The position numbers were made by a program, and so were the translations under genes. From positions 2,542,001-2,606,000 of the forward strand of contig NZ_CP069421.1 of the NCBI RefSeq assembly GCF_018118585.1: a stretch of 64,000 nucleotides of DNA, read 5' to 3'. The DNA is from Aristaeella lactis. Lineage in GTDB: Bacteria > Bacillota > Clostridia > Christensenellales > Aristaeellaceae. A model generated the notes under the pieces. It was not told the origin of the DNA. It did no database searches and saw only the letters and a list, made by a program, of their open reading frames with translations. Shown here piece by piece: positions 7,176 to 15,897 of this stretch. Numbering within the stretch: the stretch's first letter is position 1; the number at the start of each line of letters is the position of its first letter.

Positions 7176-10100
7176 TTATGCATCAATCGTAGAGATCGTC
7201 AGCGTGGTTTCCTCCAGCACGTCCAGCAGCACCCGGACGGTATCCAGGCTGGTAAAGATCGTGGCGTTGTTCTCCGTGGCGCAGCGGCGGATCTGCAGGC
7301 CGTCGCTCTCGCTCTCCGCCTCGCCGATCTCCCGGGTGTTGATGATGTAAGCCACATGACCCTGACGGATGCTGTTCAGGATCTCATCGGATCCCTGACT
7401 CAGTTTCAGCATGGCGTGGGTGCGGATACCGTTTTCCTTCAGGAAACGGGCAGTGCCCCGGGTCGCCTCAATGTTGAAGCCCAGGTTGTAGAAGCGGCGG
7501 ATCAGCGGCAGCGCCTCGTCCTTGTCCCGGTCGGCGATGGTGGCCAGCACCGTGCCGTAGTTCTGCAGCCGGGTTCCGCCGGCCTGCAGCGCCTTGTACA
7601 GCGCGCGGTTCAGCTTGTCATCGTATCCGATGGCTTCACCGGTGGACTTCATTTCGGGGCTCAGGTAAGCGTCCAGGCCCTTGATCTTGTTGAAGGAGAA
7701 AACCGGCACCTTCACATAGTAGCGTTTCTTTTCTTCCGGATAGAGATCGAAGATTCCCTGCTCCTTCAGGCTCTTGCCCAGGATGACCTCGGTGGCGATG
7801 TCCGCCAGGGAGTAGCCTGTGGACTTGCTCAGGAAGGGCACGGTCCGGCTGGAGCGGGGGTTCACCTCGATGATGTAGACGTTCTCATTCTGATCCACAA
7901 TGAACTGGATGTTGAACAGGCCGATGATGCCGATGCCCAGACCCAGCTTCTTCGCGTACTGCAGGATGATACCCTTCACCTTGTTGCTGATGGAGAAGGT
8001 GGGATAGACGGAGATGGAGTCGCCGCTGTGGATACCGGTGCGTTCCACCAGTTCCATGATGCCCGGCACAAAGACGTCCCGGCCGTCGCAGATGGCGTCC
8101 ACCTCAACCTCTTTACCGCGGATGTATTTGTCCACCAGCACCGGCTTGTCAGCGTCGATTTCCACAGCCGTGCGCAGGTAATGGCGCAGCTGATCCTCAT
8201 CGCCGACGATCTGCATGGCCCGGCCGCCCAGCACGAAGCTCGGACGGACCAGCACCGGATAGCCGATCTCCTCAGCTGCCTTCACGCCGTCCTCAATCCG
8301 GGTAACCGCCCGGCCCTGGGGCTGCGGGATTCCCAGTTCCTCCAGGATCTTTTCGAAGCTGTCCCGGTTTTCCGCCCGCTCAATGGCATCGCAGTCGGTA
8401 CCGATGATCTTCACGCCGCGCTTCATCAGCGGCTCCGCCAGGTTGATGGCCGTCTGGCCGCCCAGGGAGGCGATGACGCCTTCCGGCTTTTCAAAGTCGA
8501 TGATCGCCATGACGTCTTCGGGCGTCAGGGGCTCAAAGTACAGCTTGTCCGCGGTGGTATAGTCCGTGGAAACCGTCTCGGGGTTGTTGTTGATGATGAT
8601 GGCTTCATAGCCCGCGCGGCGGATGGTCTGCACCGCGTGCACGGTGGAGTAGTCGAACTCAACGCCCTGGCCGATACGGATCGGGCCGGCGCCGAGCACC
8701 ACAATCTTTTTCTTGTCCGTGAGGATGGAGTCGTTCTTTCCGCTGTAGCTGGAGTAGAGGTAGGCAATGTACTTGCCGGTGTGCAGGGTATCCACCATGC
8801 GGAAGATCGGGACGATTCCCTTCTCCTTGCGCAGGGTGTAGATATCCGTTTCCTTCATATTCCAGAGGATGGAGAGCTCCTGGTCGCCGAAGCCCATCTC
8901 CTTTGCTTCCTTCAGCAGGGCCACATCTCCGGGGGCCGCCTTCAGGCGCTTTTCCATTTCGGTGATCTTTTTGATGCTCTCCAGGAACAGCTCCGTGATC
9001 ATGGTCCGTTCATGGATCGCGTCGATCGCCACATCCCTGCGCAGCAGTTCCGTGACCGCGAAGAGCGTATCAGCCCGGAACTCCTTCACATACTCCAGCA
9101 GGTCTTCTGTGCTCATGCTGTCGAACTTCGCCAGGTGCAGGTGGCACACACCGGTCTCCAGGCTGCGCACGCTCTTGAGCATGCACTCTTCCAGGTTGCT
9201 GCCGATGCCCATCACTTCGCCGGTGGCCTTCATCTGGGTGCCCAGCTGGTTGCTGGCGGAGGTGAACTTGTCGAAGGGGAAGCGGGGGAACTTCGCCACA
9301 ATGTACTCCAGGGAGGGTTCCATGGCCGCGTTGCCGCCGGCCACCGGGATCTCTTCCAGCGCCATGCCCAGGGCGATCTTCGCGGTCACCCGGGCAATGG
9401 GATAGCCGCTGGCCTTGCTGGCCAGGGCGGAAGACCGGCTGACCCGCGGGTTAACCTCGATCAGGTAGTATTTGCTGCTGTTCGGGTCCAGCGCGAACTG
9501 CACGTTGCAGCCGCCCTCGACCTTCAGTTCCCGGATGATCTTGATCGCGCTGTCATTGAGCATCTTCAGGTCATGATCAGACAGGCTCAGGATCGGCGCC
9601 ACAACCACGCTGTCGCCGGTGTGTACGCCTACGGGGTCCACGTTCTCCATGCCGCAGATCGTAATTGCTTTGTCATTGCTGTCCCGCATAACCTCGAACT
9701 CGATTTCCTTGAAGCCGCGGACGCTCTTTTCAACCAGCACCTGGTGCACAGGGCTCAGGCGGAAGGCGTTGGTGCCGATCTCGATCAGCTCTTCCTCATT
9801 GTTGGCAAAACCGCCGCCGGTGCCGCCCAGGGTAAAGGCAGGACGCAGCACCACCGGGTAGCCGATGTCCAGTGCCGCTTTTTTGGCTTCTTCCAGGTTA
9901 TAGGTAATTTCGCTCGGGATGACCGGCTCGCCGATGGACTCGCACATTTCCTTGAACAGTTCCCGGTCTTCAGCCCGCTCAATGCTCCGGCTGCTGGTGC
10001 CCAGCAGTTCCACGCCGCATTCCTTCAGCACGCCTTTTCGTTCCAGCTGCACTGCCAGGTTCAGGCCGGTCTGGCCGCCGATACCGGGCACGATGGCGTC

Positions 10101-10349
10101 CGGACGTTCATACCGCAGGATCTTCGCGATATATTCCAGCGTCAGGGGCTCCATGTAAACCTTATCCGCGATGGAGGTGTCCGTCATGATCGTTGCCGGG
10201 TTGGAGTTGCACAGCACCACCTCATACCCTTCTTCTTTCAGGGCAAGGCAGGCCTGCGTTCCGGCATAGTCAAACTCCGCCGCCTGACCGATCACGATGG
10301 GGCCGCTGCCGATGATCAGTACTTTTTTGATGTCTGTCCGTTTCGCCAT
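7176..10349 (-). CDS. carB: Carbamoyl-phosphate synthase large subunit
   Basis: This 1057-residue protein makes carbamoyl phosphate from ammonia, bicarbonate and two ATP. The two ATP-grasp halves are visible as repeated motifs. The first half has KKVLIIGSGPIVIGQAAEFD and PVVLRPAFTLGGTGGG; the second has KKKIVVLGAGPIRIGQGVEFD and PVLVRPSFVLGGRAM. A C-terminal MGS-like allosteric domain follows. I start at MAKRTDIKK (10,349) because GGGAGG lies just upstream; an in-frame reading from further upstream has no ribosome binding site. It follows pyrC by 20 bases. The usual partner carA (glutaminase subunit) is absent from the operon and the window. Confidence 0.96.
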   Translation of the reverse strand: MAKRTDIKKVLIIGSGPIVIGQAAEFDYAGTQACLALKEEGYEVVLCNSNPATIMTDTSIADKVYMEPLTLEYIAKILRYERPDAIVPGIGGQTGLNLAVQLERKGVLKECGVELLGTSSRSIERAEDRELFKEMCESIGEPVIPSEITYNLEEAKKAALDIGYPVVLRPAFTLGGTGGGFANNEEELIEIGTNAFRLSPVHQVLVEKSVRGFKEIEFEVMRDSNDKAITICGMENVDPVGVHTGDSVVVAPILSLSDHDLKMLNDSAIKIIRELKVEGGCNVQFALDPNSSKYYLIEVNPRVSRSSALASKASGYPIARVTAKIALGMALEEIPVAGGNAAMEPSLEYIVAKFPRFPFDKFTSASNQLGTQMKATGEVMGIGSNLEECMLKSVRSLETGVCHLHLAKFDSMSTEDLLEYVKEFRADTLFAVTELLRRDVAIDAIHERTMITELFLESIKKITEMEKRLKAAPGDVALLKEAKEMGFGDQELSILWNMKETDIYTLRKEKGIVPIFRMVDTLHTGKYIAYLYSSYSGKNDSILTDKKKIVVLGAGPIRIGQGVEFDYSTVHAVQTIRRAGYEAIIINNNPETVSTDYTTADKLYFEPLTPEDVMAIIDFEKPEGVIASLGGQTAINLAEPLMKRGVKIIGTDCDAIERAENRDSFEKILEELGIPQPQGRAVTRIEDGVKAAEEIGYPVLVRPSFVLGGRAMQIVGDEDQLRHYLRTAVEIDADKPVLVDKYIRGKEVEVDAICDGRDVFVPGIMELVERTGIHSGDSISVYPTFSISNKVKGIILQYAKKLGLGIGIIGLFNIQFIVDQNENVYIIEVNPRSSRTVPFLSKSTGYSLADIATEVILGKSLKEQGIFDLYPEEKKRYYVKVPVFSFNKIKGLDAYLSPEMKSTGEAIGYDDKLNRALYKALQAGGTRLQNYGTVLATIADRDKDEALPLIRRFYNLGFNIEATRGTARFLKENGIRTHAMLKLSQGSDEILNSIRQGHVAYIINTREIGEAESESDGLQIRRCATENNATIFTSLDTVRVLLDVLEETTLTISTIDA

Positions 10350-10369
10350 GTTCTTTTTCCTCCCGCTTC

Positions 10370-11551
10370 TTATCCTATATATACTGTCCTGCCTGCGTGC
10401 ACTGTTTTCAGGCACCGGCCGTAAACACTCTGTCCGGCAAAGGGCGTTGCCTTCCCCATGCTCTCAAACTCTTCCGGATTGATCGTGTACTGTGCTTCCA
10501 GATCCCACTCGCACAGGTCATCCTCCCGCAGCGGGATCCCGAACCGCTCCCGCGGGGCAACCGCCATCAGCTGAACCAGCCTTTCCAGCGGCAGGATGCC
10601 GGTCCTGACCAGTCCGGTATACAGTACCGGGAAGGCACATTCCAGTCCCACCACCCCGAAGGCACTTCCCGCGAGCCCCCGGCTTTTCTCCTCCGCGCTG
10701 TGAGGTGCGTGGTCCGTGGCAATCATGTCGATCGTACCATCCAGCAGCGCTTCCAGCAGGGCCTCCCGGTCCTCTTTCGACCGCAGGGGCGGATTCATCC
10801 GGAAGCGGCCGTCCTCCTGCAGGTCATTCTCGTCCAGCAGCAGGTAGTGCGGTCCGGTCTCACAGGTCACATTCACGCCGTCCCGTTTGGCCTGCCGGAT
10901 CAGGTCCGCGCTTTCCTTGCAGCTGATATGGCACACATGGTACGCGCAGCCGGTTTCCTTCGCCAGCTTCAGGTCCCGGGCGATCGGGCCCCACTCGCTT
11001 TCGGAGCAGATTCCCCTGTGTCCGTAGGCCGCGGCGTATACACCGTCATGAATGTATCCGCCCTTCACCAGCGTTTCATCCTCACAGTGAGCCGCCAGTA
11101 CCTTTCCCAGTTTCCTGCACCGTTCCATCAGGGACCGCATCATGCTTTCGGACTGAACACCCTTTCCGTCATCAGAGAAGGCGATCACACCCGGCGCCAG
11201 CTCTTCCAGCGCCGCGGCTTCCGCTCCCTTTTCCCCTACGGTCAGCGCCGCATAAGGATAAATGTCCACCAGGTCCCCTGCCGCCCGGATCAGGTCTTCC
11301 TCTTCTTTCAGGTGTTCCACACTGTCCGGCACCGGATTCAGGTTCGGCATGGCGCATACAGCCGTATAACCGCCCCGCGCTGCTGCCCGGCTTCCGGTAA
11401 CCATGGTTTCCTTATAAGAAAAACCCGGCTCCCTGAAGTGAACGTGCACATCACAGAAGCCGGGAAAAGTAAAGACATTATCTTTTTTGCTGATAAGAAG
11501 GCCCTGGGCCGCCTGGAGCGGGATCCGGTTCATTTCCTGTCTCGCCGTCAT
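10370..11551 (-). CDS. pyrC: Dihydroorotase
   Basis: This 393-residue amidohydrolase cyclises carbamoyl-aspartate to dihydroorotate. Metal ligands are seen in GFCDVHVHFREPG (the HxH motif), and in downstream His motifs (AAHCED, CHISC) and the ATDHAPHS motif with its catalytic Asp. The start at 11,551 (MTARQEMNR) is supported by AAGGAGGG eight bases upstream, immediately after the leader terminator hairpin. The same frame is open for another 52 codons through the leader, but that would translate the attenuator and gives no family similarity. It is the first gene of the pyrimidine operon. Confidence 0.94.
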   Translation of the reverse strand: MTARQEMNRIPLQAAQGLLISKKDNVFTFPGFCDVHVHFREPGFSYKETMVTGSRAAARGGYTAVCAMPNLNPVPDSVEHLKEEEDLIRAAGDLVDIYPYAALTVGEKGAEAAALEELAPGVIAFSDDGKGVQSESMMRSLMERCRKLGKVLAAHCEDETLVKGGYIHDGVYAAAYGHRGICSESEWGPIARDLKLAKETGCAYHVCHISCKESADLIRQAKRDGVNVTCETGPHYLLLDENDLQEDGRFRMNPPLRSKEDREALLEALLDGTIDMIATDHAPHSAEEKSRGLAGSAFGVVGLECAFPVLYTGLVRTGILPLERLVQLMAVAPRERFGIPLREDDLCEWDLEAQYTINPEEFESMGKATPFAGQSVYGRCLKTVHAGRTVYIG

Positions 11552-11568
11552 CACGCAACCCTCCTTAC

Positions 11569-11641
11569 AAAAAAACTCTGCCGGAGAATCGGCAGAGTCT
11601 GGATCGCATGCATACAGCGTCTGCCGCACAGCGGCATACGC
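11569..11641 (-). promoter_or_regulatory. Attenuator-like leader of the pyr operon
   Basis: On the minus strand a terminator hairpin (arms ACTCTGCCG / CGGCAGAGT, 11,575-11,598) is followed by seven T (11,569-11,575) directly before the pyrC ribosome binding site. Upstream lies a second hairpin (GCGTATGCCGC / GCGGCAGACGC, 11,617-11,641). Its downstream arm contains CGGCAGA, which can instead pair with TCTGCCG of the terminator's first arm. That is the classic anti-antiterminator, antiterminator, terminator set. A further small hairpin (about 11,659-11,674) has a CAGAGA loop that partly resembles the PyrR-binding loop; the match is incomplete. Confidence 0.75.
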
Positions 11642-11697
11642 GCTCATCCAATCTTGCCGATATCTCTGTATCGTCTTAAAGATCGGTACCGGTATAT

Positions 11698-11726
11698 CTT
11701 TTATCATACAGCCGGACAGTTGTCAA
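11698..11726 (-). promoter_or_regulatory. Probable promoter of the pyr operon
   Basis: A perfect TTGACA (11,721-11,726) is followed after 17 bases by TAAAAG (11,698-11,703), a 4 of 6 match to the -10 consensus. It would give a leader of roughly 140 bases, long enough to hold the attenuator structures. Confidence 0.55.
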
Positions 11727-11734
11727 GGGGCGAT

Positions 11735-12952
11735 TTATCCCTCTTTTTGTTCTTTCGCGGAATCGCTTTCTTCTGCAGCGTCATCCTCCGCGCCGTTGTT
11801 CATCGCCGTGTTCAGCATTTCCCTTCGTTTTTCCGGGGACATGGTTTCCCAGTCTCCGGTACCGCCTTCATCCCTCCGGCCGCGCACCCAGTCGATCATG
11901 TTGCCGAAGCCCAGGGATACGGCCTGGCCCACCAGGCGGGTGAATACTTTCCGTGTTTCCGGATCCACTTCCTTGCGGCTGCCCACCATGGTCAGGATGC
12001 TCCTGAGTTTTTCACTCGTCAGATCGCTGATCCGGGTGGCTTTTGTGCTTTCCACCATGCTGAACAGGGTATCCACAAAGGCCGCCCGCTGTTCCGGCGT
12101 GCTGTTCTGCAGCCACTCGTGCAGCGTATCCCGGACAACCACCGCCGTTTTGTCCACAGCCTTCATAGTCCTGAACTGCGGGCCGTAAACTCCCCAGCTC
12201 ATGGGGTCATGCTGGCTGATGCCGCTGGCCGTGGAACGCACCACCGTGTAGGGTTCATAATAGTCCATCAGCAGGCCGATAATACTGGTCTGGGGAATAT
12301 AGGAATGGATTTTTTCCTTAATCCGCTGGAAGCCCTCCGTCTGGGAGGTCTCCCGGTTCATGCCCGGTCCGTCATAGCTCCAGATCCCTTCGATCCGTTT
12401 CTGTACCTTTGCCGGCGCCATGGCGGCGGCATACACCGCGAGGTTTCCGCCCTTGCTGTGTCCCACCAGCCTCAGCGGCCGCTTTGAGAGGGCCGCGGCC
12501 CGGACCAGGTACAGCGCGGCGGCTTCCTGCGCCGGTACCCGGGTGGTATAGGCCATGTCAAAATCTTCCCGCCAGCCTATCACCGTGTTGTCCGTTCCGC
12601 GGAAAGCCACGCAGGTGGTTCCGTCCGGCAGGTCCAGGCACAGGGCGGAAAACTGCATTCCGATCTCAGGATCCGTCAGGGCAATGGCATGGTGGAGCCT
12701 GCTGCTGTGAAAGCGTTCGCAGGCCGCCATTTTTTCAAAGGCGGTTTTCCGGCCCGGGAAAGCGGAGCTTGTCCCCGGCCTGATCAGGTCAATACGGGCC
12801 ATCTCCTCCAGCATCCAGCCATTGGGATCCCGTCCGCCGTTAAAGTCCAGATAGCTGATGGTGGCGATCAGCAGACCGTCAATCTCGTTCCATGGCGAGG
12901 TTTCCAGATGCAGGTCCCCGCGCCAGGCCAGATAGTCCACCATGTTCGCCAT
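11735..12952 (-). CDS. DUF2974 (Mbeg1-like) alpha/beta-hydrolase
   Basis: This 405-residue protein has the nucleophile elbow GHSKGGNLAVYAAA and a preceding VAFRGTDNTVIGWREDFDMA segment, typical of DUF2974 lipase-like proteins of Gram-positive bacteria. The substrate is unknown. No signal peptide or membrane segment is visible, so it is likely cytoplasmic. The C-terminal tail is acidic and low in complexity. Its start lies three bases after the ftsK stop, and its ribosome binding site (GGAAGGA) is inside the ftsK end, so the two are probably co-transcribed. MANMVDYLAW is the chosen start; the Met three codons later is equally possible. Confidence 0.85.
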   Translation of the reverse strand: MANMVDYLAWRGDLHLETSPWNEIDGLLIATISYLDFNGGRDPNGWMLEEMARIDLIRPGTSSAFPGRKTAFEKMAACERFHSSRLHHAIALTDPEIGMQFSALCLDLPDGTTCVAFRGTDNTVIGWREDFDMAYTTRVPAQEAAALYLVRAAALSKRPLRLVGHSKGGNLAVYAAAMAPAKVQKRIEGIWSYDGPGMNRETSQTEGFQRIKEKIHSYIPQTSIIGLLMDYYEPYTVVRSTASGISQHDPMSWGVYGPQFRTMKAVDKTAVVVRDTLHEWLQNSTPEQRAAFVDTLFSMVESTKATRISDLTSEKLRSILTMVGSRKEVDPETRKVFTRLVGQAVSLGFGNMIDWVRGRRDEGGTGDWETMSPEKRREMLNTAMNNGAEDDAAEESDSAKEQKEG

Positions 12953-12955
12953 GCT

Positions 12956-15877
12956 TTATCTCATTCCTTCCGTTGACTTCTTCATTTCTTCCCATTCTTC
13001 CCGGGTGATCAGGCACTTGCGGGGTTTGCTGCCATCCTTGGCCGCCACAATGCCCCGTTCCTCCATTTCATCCGTCAGCCGCCCCGCCCGGGCATAGCCG
13101 ATCTTCAGCCGCCGCTGCAGCGTGCTGGTGGAGATCTGTCCGTCCTGGATGGCGAATTCCACCGCCTGCTCAAACAGGCCGCCGTCTCCGCCGCTCATAT
13201 CGGAACTGTTGATGATGATATCCGCCCCGCCGGATTCCCCGCCATTGGCGATCTCATCCAGTTTTTCCAGGATATCCGGATCATACGTGCTGGGATTGGC
13301 ATCCTTCACATGCTTCGCGATCCTGTTGACTTCATCATCGCTCAGGAAGCAGCCCTGCACACGGGTAGGCGCGAAGGAACCGGTGGGGGCATACAGCATG
13401 TCGCCCCAGCCCAGGAGCTGTTCCGAACCGTTCCGGTCCAGGATCGTGCGGCTGTCCACCGAGCTGGCCGTTTTGAAAGCGATCCGGCTCGGGATATTCG
13501 CTTTGATCAGGCCGGTGATGACGTCCACCGAAGGCCGCTGGGTCGCGACGATCAGATGGATGCCAGCCGCGCGCGCCAGCTGGGTCAGCCGGCAGATATA
13601 TTCTTCAACGTCCTTCTTGCAGACCATCATCAGGTCCGCAAGTTCATCGATAATGATGACGATCCGGGCCATGGGCTTTTCACCGGTCCGTTCAACCAGC
13701 TGGTTGTAGCCTTCCAGGTTCCGGACCTTCTTTTCGGCAAACCGGTCGTAGCGTTCCATCATTTCCGCCACAGCCCAGGCCAGTGCCGCCGCGGCCTTGC
13801 GCGGATCATTCACCACCGGGATCAGCAGGTGCGGGATCCCGTTGTAGCACTGCAGTTCAACCACCTTCGGGTCAACCAGGATCAGCTTGACCTCATCCGG
13901 GCTTGCCCTGTACAGGAGGCTGTTGATGATCGCGTTGATACATACGGATTTACCGCTGCCGGTCTGTCCGGCGATCAGCATATGGGGCATCTTCGCCAGG
14001 TCGCACACGATCGGCGTACCGGCAATATCCTTGCCCAGCGCCACCGTCAGAATCGACTTCGCGTTCTGCATCGGTTCGCTTTCCATGACTTCCCGCAGCG
14101 TTACGGTGGTCACTTTCCGGTTGGGAACCTCCACGCCGACCAGGCGCTTGCCCGGGATCGGCGCTTCAATGCGGACCGATGTGGCGGACATGCCGTAGGC
14201 GATATCTTTTTCCAGTTCAGAAACCTTGTTGACCTTGGTACCCGCTTCCAGCTCCAGTTCGAAACGGGAAATGGCGGGGCCGTGGGTCACATGGACCACC
14301 CTGGCCGGTACCCTGAAGCTCGCCAGGGTTTCCTCCAGTTTCCGGGACCGTGTTTCATCCTCCCCCCGGGTATCCTCAAAACCCTGCTGGGGCCTGGCCA
14401 GGTCCGTGATAGGCGGATAGTTGTAGGGCGTGGGCATCCAGGGACCTTCGTCCTCTGTTTCTGTTTTCTTCCTCTCCGGAACCTTGATCTTCGGCCGGTA
14501 GGCTTCCTCCCCGATGGTCTGCTGCACCACCGGTACAGCTGCCTGGACCTGCGGTTTTTCCTCCGGTTTCGGTTCTGCCGTGGAAGGCCTGCGGTAATTC
14601 GTGTTGTCCCGGACAGGTTCCTTTTCCTGTACCGGTTTTCTCTCCCGGACCGGCTCCGGACGAACCGTTTCCGGACGGACAGGAATCTGTTCCTCCGGGA
14701 TTTCCATCGTCGTCTGCTGTGCCGGCTGAGTCCGGCGCCGCCGCCCGGTTTCCATTTCTTCAGGAATCTCCGGTTTCCAGTGGGTCTCCGGCGGGGTGAT
14801 CTCGGTTCCTACGGCAGTCCTCCGGGCAGGCCTTGCTGCCTGTCCCGCGTTCCTTCCGGCTGCTTCCGCCTCTGCGGCTTCGGATCTGTCTACCAGGCCG
14901 TCATATTCTTCTTTCCTGCCCCGTCCGAAAATGCGGCTCACAAAGGACTTGTCAGCAGATGCGGGTTTATCCTGTTTTTTACCGAAGATCCGGCTCTGGT
15001 GACCGGTGGCTGCCATCTGTCCGGCAGCGGCCTGTTCCTGCCAGTCACGGACACTGCCGTCATCCTGTCTCGGCCACTGCTGGACCGGCTGCTGGGCAGG
15101 CTGCTGCGGATAAGCCTGTCCCTGGGAATAGGGCGGCTGTGTGTTTTGCTGCATCTGCGCCTGCTGCATCTGGTACTGCTGCTGTTCAAGGATCTGCTGC
15201 TGTTGCTGCTGCCAGAGCGCCTGTTGCTGCTGCCAGGCCAGCTGCTGCTGTTCCATCCGCTGCCGCTCCAGTTTCTGCTGTTCCCGGCGCGCCCCGGCCT
15301 GGCCCGTGAAAATATCGCGGATCCGTGCGGGAGTCAGGTTAAACATAAGCAGGATACAAAGGGCAGTCAGCACAAAAACGATAAAGGTTCCAAGCACCGG
15401 CCCGAGATACCTCCACAGCGGCCAGGCGAGGATTGTTCCGATCGCGCCGCCGCCTGTAGGCTTCAGCCGGGCCGCGGTTTCCGCATATGTACCGTTTATG
15501 ACGGCACCCCAGTCCCCGCCGTAAGTCGTGTTCAGGTACTGCATGGCGCCGGTGATCATTAAGAAGGCGCACAGTCCAAAGAAGGCCAGGAAAGCGAACA
15601 GCCACGGCCGCACAGGCGCGCGGCGCTGGGTGGACCAGATCACCAGTACACCTGCCCACACAGGCAGTACCGGCAGCACATAGGCCATAATTCCGCACAG
15701 GCCGAAACAGAGCCTGCGCAGGCCCTCGAAGATATTCCCCGACAGTCCCAGTTCCACCGCCATAAAGATCAGTACACCAAGCGCGATCAGCACCAGTCCG
15801 GCCATATACCGGATGGCCATCGCGTCCGCGGAATACGCGGGGGCCTGTTTCCTTTTGCCGCTCCCTCTCTGAGCCAT
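12956..15877 (-). CDS. ftsK: FtsK/SpoIIIE DNA translocase
   Basis: This 973-residue chromosome-pumping ATPase has several hydrophobic segments (about residues 20-190) and then a glutamine-rich linker (about 200-270, several runs of Q) and a Pro/Glu/Arg-rich linker. The RecA-like motor follows, with Walker A GQTGSGKS near residue 637, Walker B-like IVIIIDELADLMM and LIVATQRPSVDVITG. A C-terminal winged-helix gamma domain (IGYARAGRLTDEMEERGIV) reads orientation sequences. Whether it works in vegetative division or sporulation cannot be told from sequence. It is followed directly by the DUF2974 gene and preceded at 20 bases by a secreted-protein gene. Confidence 0.96.
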   Translation of the reverse strand: MAQRGSGKRKQAPAYSADAMAIRYMAGLVLIALGVLIFMAVELGLSGNIFEGLRRLCFGLCGIMAYVLPVLPVWAGVLVIWSTQRRAPVRPWLFAFLAFFGLCAFLMITGAMQYLNTTYGGDWGAVINGTYAETAARLKPTGGGAIGTILAWPLWRYLGPVLGTFIVFVLTALCILLMFNLTPARIRDIFTGQAGARREQQKLERQRMEQQQLAWQQQQALWQQQQQQILEQQQYQMQQAQMQQNTQPPYSQGQAYPQQPAQQPVQQWPRQDDGSVRDWQEQAAAGQMAATGHQSRIFGKKQDKPASADKSFVSRIFGRGRKEEYDGLVDRSEAAEAEAAGRNAGQAARPARRTAVGTEITPPETHWKPEIPEEMETGRRRRTQPAQQTTMEIPEEQIPVRPETVRPEPVRERKPVQEKEPVRDNTNYRRPSTAEPKPEEKPQVQAAVPVVQQTIGEEAYRPKIKVPERKKTETEDEGPWMPTPYNYPPITDLARPQQGFEDTRGEDETRSRKLEETLASFRVPARVVHVTHGPAISRFELELEAGTKVNKVSELEKDIAYGMSATSVRIEAPIPGKRLVGVEVPNRKVTTVTLREVMESEPMQNAKSILTVALGKDIAGTPIVCDLAKMPHMLIAGQTGSGKSVCINAIINSLLYRASPDEVKLILVDPKVVELQCYNGIPHLLIPVVNDPRKAAAALAWAVAEMMERYDRFAEKKVRNLEGYNQLVERTGEKPMARIVIIIDELADLMMVCKKDVEEYICRLTQLARAAGIHLIVATQRPSVDVITGLIKANIPSRIAFKTASSVDSRTILDRNGSEQLLGWGDMLYAPTGSFAPTRVQGCFLSDDEVNRIAKHVKDANPSTYDPDILEKLDEIANGGESGGADIIINSSDMSGGDGGLFEQAVEFAIQDGQISTSTLQRRLKIGYARAGRLTDEMEERGIVAAKDGSKPRKCLITREEWEEMKKSTEGMR

Positions 15878-15897
15878 TCTTTCCTCCGTATCTCTGT

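Noticed and set aside
7170-10424. Open frame of 1084 codons on the plus strand opposite carB
   Set aside because: It is a mirror of the GC-biased codons of carB, with no recognisable domain, ribosome binding site or promoter. Similar long mirror frames lie opposite pyrC, ftsK, the PTS permease and the flavoprotein gene.
11735-11760. Small hairpin (AGGG...CCCT, T5) near the end of the DUF2974 gene as a terminator
   Set aside because: A four-base-pair stem is too weak, and its T-run is on the strand opposite to the gene.
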